A DNA stretch of 64,000 nt from Temnothorax longispinosus (Eukaryota > Arthropoda > Insecta > Hymenoptera > Formicidae). Positions 56,641 to 64,000 of this stretch are shown here, in pieces (position 1 is the first letter of the stretch; the number at the start of each line of letters is the position of its first letter). A program made the translations under genes and the position numbers. The stretch spans positions 10,001,928-10,065,927 of the forward strand of contig NC_092361.1 in NCBI RefSeq assembly GCF_030848805.1, in the 5' to 3' direction. Under the pieces are notes generated by a model. That model searched no databases. It had not been told where the DNA came from and saw only the letters and a list, made by a program, of their open reading frames with translations.

Positions 56641-57276
56641 GTTGCCAAGTTTGCTGACTGCGTTCGGAAACGTCACCCGAGCGCACACGAGCACACTATC
56701 CTCTTCTTCTATCTCAGCAAGTTAGAAGGAGAAGAGAGCACACCCGAGTGACGCTTCTGATGTCGCAGCCTAGCCAGAGCTTCTCCGTTAGCTACATTTT
56801 GTTTGCTTTAATATTGAATATATTTTTATTGCAATGGTAAACTAACGTTTTTTTTTTTTAATATTTGTAATAGTTTAATTGATAAGATTTTCTGTTTTCC
56901 AAACCTCAATCTTGTTTTAAAATTCTCGTAAAATCTCGTGAATTACGATTGTGCACGTCGTTCACATATAAAACTAATGTAAAACTGGACCAACTTTGAA
57001 TGCTTATATTTCCGTAATTACGTGGTAAAAAATCGTGAATTAATTCCTGATCACGTATAATGCCCTATACAATAACATAGTTTCATGTCAATCAAAAATC
57101 TCAATTTTCGCTGATGAGGTAGCTACTTTAAACCACTTCTGTGAATGGTTTTACGCAATTGCTCAATATTTTTTTGTTTAATTCTGTTCGATTGTGTGCA
57201 CTATAAAGAAATATTTTGTAAAATACTTCAAGAAACAGTCAATAAATAAAGAAACCTTTAGAAACATTTTAAAAAT

Positions 57277-58336
57277 TGTAACGGCCTGACTTTATATCGA
57301 ACGCGGCCTAGTTTACTGGATCGGGAGTTCGATGAAAGGCCCAGAGACAGTAGTCAGTTTGCGATACACACGTATTCCTTTACTTTATTCAACTCGAGAT
57401 GCGGTATACAAAGTATATTACAAGAAAATAACGAAGCGCGGTATATTACATACGAACGGAGTTCATCGCAGTATATTACGAGAAAATAACAAAGCGCGGT
57501 ATATTACGTGCGAACGGAACGCGGTTACAGATATCATTTACGAATAACGATCGACAGTGCCGGTGCACTGGGCGGCATACAGGAAATACTGGAACGCGGT
57601 ATATTATATACGAACTGAACGCGGTTACAGATATCATATACGAACGGAACGCGGTTACGGAGAGTACGATGAACGCGGAGGTATAGTACTCTACGGTCGC
57701 GGCGCGGCACCATGGTGCGGGTGCACCCGGTGCGGTATATCGAGAAGGCTGATAACGTGGGCGGGAGCGCGATATGTACAACGGAGGATTGTGGAATCCC
57801 GGGGTTACGGTCGCGAGAACCCCCGCTACGAGGCCGAGCACGCTCGGCCGCGCGGTGCCGTGGCCGTCGGGGTAAGTGTGAGGGAGCTCGGAGACACTCT
57901 GAGAATCCTCAGTAGAGGCCCAAACGCTGGACCTTGTTTTGCGTGTCGCCCTAGGATCTGGAAGGTAGGCTTCGTCAGGAGCAGCGGAGAGCCGTGGTAG
58001 AGACGAAGTGCCGTTTCGTCGAGCGCGCCGGCTTTTTATACCGCTCGGCGCGGCAAGCTTGGCAGGAGGGAGGCCGATCGTCAGGCGATGGCGTGGTGGT
58101 GGGAGCGGCGCGATCCCGTGTGCTCGCTTCGGCGAGGATCGGCTCGCTTCGGCGCTCGTCAGCGTCGTGCGGGAAGGCACCGGTGCGGCGGATTTCCCGC
58201 GCACACGGTGCGTTTCGAAAGATTAAAAATTGTGGGCGTACCGCGCCCTGTCCTCGCCCGACGGAGGATCGGTCGGGCGGCATCCGGCGGGTGGTGGCCG
58301 GGGACGATGCCTTGGCGTAAGGGGCGCATCGTTACA
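57277..58336. mobile_element. Solo LTR, 1060 bp (TGTAACGG..CGTTACA, AAAT duplication)
   Basis: TG..CA ends with inverted TGTAACG/CGTTACA termini and AAAT on both sides (57273-57276, 58337-58340). It contains short tandem ACGAACGGAACGCGGTTAC units at 57450-57665. Open frames inside carry no retroelement domain, which fits a solo LTR left by recombination. Confidence 0.8.
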
Positions 58337-58527
58337 AAATATTTCGTGAAATATTTCATAAAATATTTTTGAACTATTTCAAATCTTGCAATGAAATATT
58401 TCATGCTGTGTAGGATTACTCCTTATATGTAAAGTGGTTTTAATTTTTTTGTTCAAGATATTAAAAAATATTTTATACAAAAGTTTTAGAATAACCTCTA
58501 TTTAAAAATTTCGTAATTTATTGCATA

Positions 58528-58790
58528 TCCCCGCAGGGTCCGTAATCTACTACCAATACTACCCTTCTCCTCTCATTTTAACCCTTTGGACCAACGGCTT
58601 AACGTCTCTTTCCGAAAGACGGAGCCCAGTTTTCTCCGCACAAGAGCCTATCTTGCACGGAGGGGCGCAGCTATCGGAAAAACATTCCATGCTTCATCGC
58701 TCTAGTGGACTCGAACCTGGTTCCTCAGATTACGAGTCTGGCGCTCTACCACTAGACCACACTGCCACCCTAATAACCTCTATTTAATTA
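58528..58790 (-). mobile_element. tRNA-derived SINE, second copy
   Basis: Minus-strand copy of the SINE at 14791-15073. B box GGTTCGAGTCC at 58717-58707, anticodon loop with CGT at about 58736, A box near 58760. The tail differs from copy 1 after the shared CTTTCGGAAAGAGACGTTAA region. Confidence 0.85.
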
Positions 58791-58986
58791 CGTCAATATT
58801 ATTTTGAAAAAATAATTATATATAAAAATGTAACCCTTTGCACCTCTTTTTGAAGAAATTAATACTCATTGTATTATAATAATATGATACATTGATAGTT
58901 TAAATAATATATAATTTAAAAATACAAAATTATAAAATATTCGCAGTTGATAAGTGTTCCATAATTATTTTACTATATATTCTATC

Positions 58987-59264
58987 TCATTTGCTTGCTA
59001 ACGTGTCCATAATGTAATAAATTTTTGGAGTTGGTGTAGTTATCTTAAAGCCGCCCCCATAAAATTTTTTATTAGATATCAAAATGTCTGGGAAAATGGT
59101 TTTGTATGTGGATTTCAGAGTTGTCTCCTCTATTTTTTGGAGCTTTTTCTTTTGTGAGTGATACATTCTTTTTAACTCGCACATCTCATTGACCATTGTT
59201 GCTATATCTTCTTTATATTCGCCTACTTGCGACTCGTACATATTCAGCTCTGCGATAAGACACT
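58987..59264 (-). CDS. Terminal exon of a coiled-coil host-like protein
   Basis: A splice acceptor TTATTATTTTCACAG on the minus strand precedes an open segment encoding LIAELNMYESQVGEYKE... (heptad-rich coiled coil, Lys/Gln-rich), then a compact C-terminus with FYGGGFKITTPTPK..YYIMDTLASK and TGA at 58989-58987. The coiled coil plus GGGF..TPTPK ending reminds me of ciliary (CFAP/CCDC-type) coiled-coil proteins, but I cannot name it. It is the only segment that looks like a normal host-gene exon, and it is undamaged. Upstream exons would lie beyond 59280 in this strand, possibly beyond the Gypsy-3 insertion. Confidence 0.5.
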
Positions 59265-60048
59265 GTGAAAATAATAAATATTTGTATGTTTATCACAAAG
59301 TTCTTAAGAATGTCATTATGTGCTAATTAAATACTATTATGTGTTAATTGTACAATTTATGGTAAATATAACAAAAAATTCTACTAATCTTGTAATGTTT
59401 GTGTAATATTACTATAAATTTCAAATTTCAAATTTTTGGAAAATAATTTGAAAACAAGAAATAATGAGAAGGAACAATAAATGCGATAATAGAAATAAAT
59501 GATAAACAATAGCAGACGTGTTAAACATGAGTTCTCAAGTCATATTATTAGTGGTATTATTATTAACAGTAAAGATTTTTAATTTGACTCAACTAACTAT
59601 CTTTATAAACGTCATGACAATACGACCATTAGTTTTGGTGAATTAATCGTCAAGACGGTTCGACCATGGATTTTGGTAGTTCTCAATCGATGTAACTTTG
59701 ATGCTAATATACAGGGTGTCCCAAAACTCGAGGATATGGAGTACCTACAGGACGCGTTTTTTTATGCTAAAAGAAACAACTTTTTTCTTTAGCAAAATTG
59801 CATCTGACAAGTAGGTTTTGTAGCATAGTAGGTTAAAGTTAACAAACGAGCGCTCTCATTTATGTGGCGTTCAGGGCCAGAGCACGCGCCTCAGTTGCTC
59901 GTACCTAGTCCTTGATCTTTTTCTGTATTGTATTGCATAAAATATGATAAAAATTAACAACATAAATATTGCTTATGTTCTTTACATAATAAATGAATAA
60001 AAGAATTTTCTGATTTCGTAGTACTATCTGAAAATAAAAAATGTAAAT
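59265..60048. other. AT-rich region with an ACAGGGTGTCCCAAAA motif
   Basis: No gene. At 59711 ACAGGGTGTCCCAAAACTC begins a segment of about 200 bp. This start is frequent in insect repeat libraries as I remember them, so it is probably a mobile-element fragment. Confidence 0.35.
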
Positions 60049-60245
60049 TGTAGCACGCGTATTACACGCGGGGCCCTATTTGTTACGCGCGTAGCCCAGC
60101 GTAGGCAGGTGTGGTAGGGCGGCGTGCGGACCCGGCAGAGCGAGCGTTACTGCGGCACGCGACGGATCGCAAGCTTGGAAGCTCTCAATTTGTAAAGCGT
60201 ATAACCAATAAAGAATACGTTTTCAAGTAAACTCGGCAGCCTACA
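60049..60245 (+). mobile_element. Gypsy-3 5' LTR, 197 bp
   Basis: TGTAGCACGCG to CAGCCTACA. AATAAA at 60207-60212 is the likely polyadenylation signal. The leader begins ATTCAAAAGTGGGATA, matching Gypsy-2. A roughly 115-bp repeat (GCACTGCTGTGTGCGTGCTA) occurs twice in the leader, at about 60278 and 60397. Confidence 0.7.
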
Positions 60246-60765
60246 ATTCAAAAGTGGGATAGTGAGTCTGTCGTTAGCACTGCTGTGTGCGTGCTAGGAA
60301 AAGTCCAGTACGGTGGACAAAAGAGAGGGGCGGTAAGTCGCATCGATTTCGTTTCGGCTGTGTGCAGGCGATTACGCGAAAAGCTTTCCGTCTCTAGCAC
60401 TGCTGTGTGCGTGCTAATAAAAGTCCAGTGCGTGGCGCGAGAAAGAAGTGCGATAATTCGCGTCAATTTCGCTTCGGCTATACGCGAGCGATTACGCGAA
60501 GAACTATCGGCGAAGGAAATCGCGGATCGGCAACGATTTCATCCCGCGTACGAACGATATATACAGTGTTCGAGAAAAGGCGCAATAGCGATAAGGGCAC
60601 TGAGAAAAACGTGCTCGCCGCCCGCGCCCGTGCGACAAAGATAACCGATCGTACCGGCACGAACACGAACAGACACGCGTCGGGCGTGAAAAGAAAAGAA
60701 CGGCGGGACGGTGCGAGCGCGCGAGTGAGACTATCGAATCGGGCGCATAACGAAGAAATTTCGAG

Positions 60766-62685
60766 ATGGATCCGGATACACTCACCGTAGAACAACTAAA
60801 AAAGGTACTGCGGCAACGTCAATTGTCTATAACCGGACGAAAGGCTGAATTAATTGCCAGAATGTAGCAGGCGGATCCTTCGGGCGCATGGATGAAAGAA
60901 GCGGCCCAGCAGCATTCGGAGGACGACGACGATGAGGAACAGGATCAAGAAAAAGGGGCAAGACAGACGAGAAATGACACGCATGTTACGGTACGGGCGA
61001 ATGAGGACATAACCCGACGAGAAGCCGAATTAATGGATAGAGAGCGCGATCTAATGCAAAGAGAGATTGCGATCTTGCGTCGAGAAAACGACATGTTGCG
61101 GACGTCGCCGAGGAATAGCCTATCTACGGTATCCCGGACTCCACTCAGCATCAAAAACGTTTGTAAGATCCTCAGCGAGTACGATGGCGCAGGCGATGAC
61201 TTCGAGCGATGGAAAACTCAGGTCAACTTGCTAAGAGATACGTACGAGCTCGACGAAAATGCCGCGAAGATATTAGTCGGCTCGAAACTGCGAGGGAAGG
61301 CAGCGGATTGGTATTCCTCTATGGCCGAGCATTTATCTATGAGAGTGGATAGGCTGCTGGAAAAGATGGGCGCGATGTTCGATCAGCCAATGAGCAGGCT
61401 GGAAAGAAAACGTCTGTTTGAGAATCGAGTATGGAAGAGAAATGAGTCTTTCAGTGATTATTACCACGATAAAATAATTAAAGAAAATAAGGTTCCGATC
61501 CCAGAGGAAGAGATGGTCGAATACATTATCGACGGAATACCTTCGAAAGTTCTGAAGAATCAGGCGAGGATGCAATCCTTCTCGACGGTGCACGAATTGA
61601 CGAAAGCGTTTCGTCGAATTACGTTAGAAGCACCGGACACCTTTCAAGCTCATCGTGAAGCCTCGAGTCCCAAGAACATGAAGCTCAAGACCGCACCTCC
61701 TAAAGAAGCTTCGGGAGGCAGCCCCAAACCAAAAACGAAAGGTCTAGTGAGATGCTACCAATGTGATGAGGTGGGCCATTACGCGAAAGACTGTCCTACG
61801 GCAAAAGAGAAGCACAAGGAGACGAGCAAGGACAAGAAGACGGAACGGGGCAACAAGAAGGCCGAGCGTCAAGTGAACTTGGTCGACGGAACCGAGCAGT
61901 CAGCCTCGGAGAAAAGCGAGTCCGAGAGTGATGACCAGCCAGAGGAAAACGACAAAATCCACTTTGTGGATACGCACGAAGAACTTCGAGACGAGTTCCA
62001 GAGGGTGGCAATCCTACGAGTACGAGGAGGTGCACCATTCTCATGCACGGCCAGGATCGACACTGGATGCCCAATTACTCTTATTCAGGAAAGTGTAATA
62101 AATATTAAAGACTTAAAACCTGCAGGACAGGAATGGAATAGATATCACGGTATTAATAATTCCAAACTCCTAGTGAAGGGAGTGATTAAAGCCAATCTCA
62201 CGATGGATGGCTGTAGTAAATCGGTATCTATAGGCGTAGTATCGGATAATACGATGTCTATTCCATTACTGATAGGTAGAGACACATTAAAATTCTTTGA
62301 CTATCGTTTGACAAACAGTCCAATGTTAGATAAGGCAGTGAGTGAGATATTGTTAATTTGCAATGATTCGAATAACACTGATATTAATGTAAACCCTGAT
62401 CTCCCACCTAATGTTTGCGAAGTGTTTAAGGATACATTCATCAATTATTATGTAAAGCCGGTTAGGCCGGAGGTTCCTGAAGTACAAATGGAAGCTAAGC
62501 TGGTCTTAAAAGAGAATAAACTGGTACAGTTTGGTCCTAGGAGGTTAGGTTACGCGGAAAAGGAAAAGCTTCGACAGATACTGGACGATTTGTTGAAACG
62601 GAATATAATTAGAGAAAGTGTTTCAGAGTATGCCTCCCCAATCGTGCTAGTTCGTGCTAGTTCGAAAAAAAAATGGAGAAATTAG
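60766..62685 (+). pseudogene. Gypsy-3 Gag-Pol part 1: SAP, capsid, knuckle, protease, start of RT
   Basis: ATG at 60766. SAP-like domain at residues 6-34 (LTVEQLKKVLRQRQL..GRKAELIARM). A TAG at 60865-60867 stands where Gypsy-2 has a sense codon. Then an acidic linker, a coiled segment at about residues 84-110 (MDRERDLMQREIAILRREN), the capsid region with ADWYSSM and VPIPEEEMVEYIIDGIP, one CCHC knuckle CYQCDEVGHYAKDC at about residue 331, and the protease with active-site ARIDTGCPI (Asp at residue 432). RT opens near residue 590 (QILDDLLKRNIIRESVSEYASPIVLV). Gag and Pol share one frame. A 10-bp tandem duplication (62644-62653 and 62654-62663) shifts the frame inside RT. Confidence 0.88.
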
Positions 62686-64000
62686 GATGTGTATAGACTA
62701 CCGTGCAATAAACAAGCTGTTGGCACGAGACAATCATCCGATGCCTCTGATTGACGATCAACTGGATGCGCTGCGAGGCAAACGTTTTTATACAATTCTG
62801 GATCTGAAGGACGGCTTCTACCATATACCGATGGCACCAGGATCGATAAAGTACACTGCGTTCATCAAAGCGGAAGAAGATCCGCAATACAAACTGCGTA
62901 ATGGCTTAGTTTATAAGAAACACGGCCCGAATCTCTTGTTTCTTGTACCCGAACAAATGGAAAGACATGTTTTATTCCGTTATCACAATGAGATGGGTCA
63001 CATCGGGTCAAGCAAGATGATCGAAATTATTCGGCGTACGTATTGGTTCCCACGGATACGCGAGAAATGCGAGGAGCACGTACGACACTGTTTAAAATGT
63101 ATATCGTTTTCACCTGTAAGCGGTAAACCCGAGGGATACCTGTATCTAATTCCGAAAGGAAATCTTCCGTTCGACACGATCCACATCGATCATTTTGGAC
63201 CGGTGGACAATCGGGTATCGTTGAAAAAGTATATTCTAGTGATTATAGATGCTTTTTTCAAGTTCGTCAGATTATTTCCTACAAAGATCACTAATGCCAA
63301 AGAAACTATTTGTTGTTTGCAACAATTCTTTCAAAGTTACAGTAAGCCAAAAATAATCATCTCCGACCGCGGTAGTGCTTTTACATCGCGAGACTTTGAA
63401 GATTTCCTGAAGGAACAAAACATCCAACATATTAAAATAGCTGTAGGATCACCACAAGCTAACGGTCAAGCCGAACGCGTCAATAGAGTCATAGCTCCTT
63501 GCATAGCTAAGTTATCAGATAACGAAGAAGGCTGGCAATGGTATAAAATGTTACCCGAAATAGAATACGCTATCAATAATACTATCAATCGATCTACCGG
63601 AAAAAGTCCCAGCCATTTAGTCTTTGGCATCAAGCAACGGAGTCGATACGCAGATCGGCTCAGGAACTTCTTAGAAACAACCATAAGTTCCCCGAATAGA
63701 GATCTCGATATTTTGCGTGATCAAGCAGCTCAACGCACGCAACTTTCCCAACAACGTCAAAAAGAAAATTATGACCGTCGTCACAAAGCACCGAAACAAT
63801 ATGTAGAAGGCGATTTAATCATGATACGCAATTTTGACAGTACACCGGGCAGTAATAAAAAATTAATCCCGCGATTTCGTGGTCCGTACCAGATTTCTAA
63901 GATACTACGAAACAACAGATATGTCGTCTCTGACCCTCCGGGATGTCAAAATACTCAACGACCTTATGTTGGTACATGGGATGTCAGTAACATACGTCCT
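62664..64000 (+). pseudogene. Gypsy-3 Pol part 2: RT remnant, deleted RNase H, integrase
   Basis: In the shifted frame, CIDYRAINK and LDLKDGFYHIPM (catalytic Asp motif A) are present. At about 62870 the sequence jumps to a pre-integrase segment, so the YxDD box and all of RNase H are deleted. The integrase follows intact: the HHCC zinc domain (HNEMGH..HVRHCLKC), IHIDHFGP (first Asp), ISDRGSAF (second Asp), GQAERVN (Glu) with a D-35-E spacing, and a C-terminal GPY segment (FRGPYQISKI). The frame is still open at the window edge, so the C-terminus and 3' LTR lie outside. Confidence 0.88.

Overview
This window looks like a repeat-dense ('TE island') region of an insect genome, most likely hymenopteran. 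That call is inference. It rests on AT-rich non-coding DNA with short introns, short (CCTAA)n/(TTAGG)n tracts of the insect telomere type, Penelope-like elements, SAP-domain Gypsy elements, Merlin, Harbinger and hAT elements, and tRNA-derived SINEs. No bacterial operons, rRNA genes or CRISPR arrays are visible. Almost every coding segment belongs to a mobile element, and nearly all are broken. The best host-gene candidate is one terminal exon on the minus strand at 58987-59264.

Layout. 1-7.4 kb: purine-rich DNA, a retroposon tail, two decayed Penelope-like elements (PLE-1, PLE-3) and one non-autonomous inverted-repeat element (F1). 7.5-9.8 kb: a nearly intact Merlin transposon. 9.8-16.2 kb: a minus-strand Gypsy element (Gypsy-1) split by an LTR-like block and by a 4.1 kb foldback element (F2), which itself contains two (AT)n-flanked inverted-repeat elements and a SINE. 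16.2-21.7 kb: a Harbinger transposon with an intact MADF-domain gene and a broken transposase that carries an intron and an LTR insertion. 22-32 kb: Penelope copies arranged as a near-perfect giant inverted repeat with arms of about 3.7 kb. 32.2-39.2 kb: a 7 kb foldback element (F3) with 1.7 kb arms, holding a 0.5 kb palindrome, an array of exon/mini-intron cassettes and a 128-bp tandem array. 39.5-40.6 kb: three MITEs, one with an 8-bp hAT-type duplication. 41.1-44.7 kb: LTR-like non-autonomous elements. 45.2-48.3 kb: a second Gypsy copy (Gypsy-2) interrupted by Harbinger-2 and foldback F4. 48.9-54.7 kb: a long-TIR element encoding a RAG1/Transib-like transposase, interrupted by an LTR-type insertion. 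55-56.8 kb: a second cassette array. 57.3-58.3 kb: a solo LTR. 58.5-59.3 kb: a SINE and the host-like exon. 60.0-64.0 kb: a third Gypsy copy (Gypsy-3) that runs off the window.

Main discovery candidate. Four different inverted-repeat elements (F1-F4) share terminal sequence of the form CCC-N(2-7)-GAAAAAA and are each flanked by a 2-bp duplication (TT, TC, CT, CA). All four sit inside retroelement reading frames, and deleting the element plus one duplication copy restores the interrupted frame in every case. Their interiors are non-coding, palindromic or tandemly repeated, so they look like non-autonomous members of one transposon group whose transposase lies outside the window. Second candidates are the tandem exon/mini-intron cassettes (two loci), hammerhead-ribozyme-like cores in the Penelope terminal repeats, and the giant Penelope palindrome whose two arms share the same disabling mutations.
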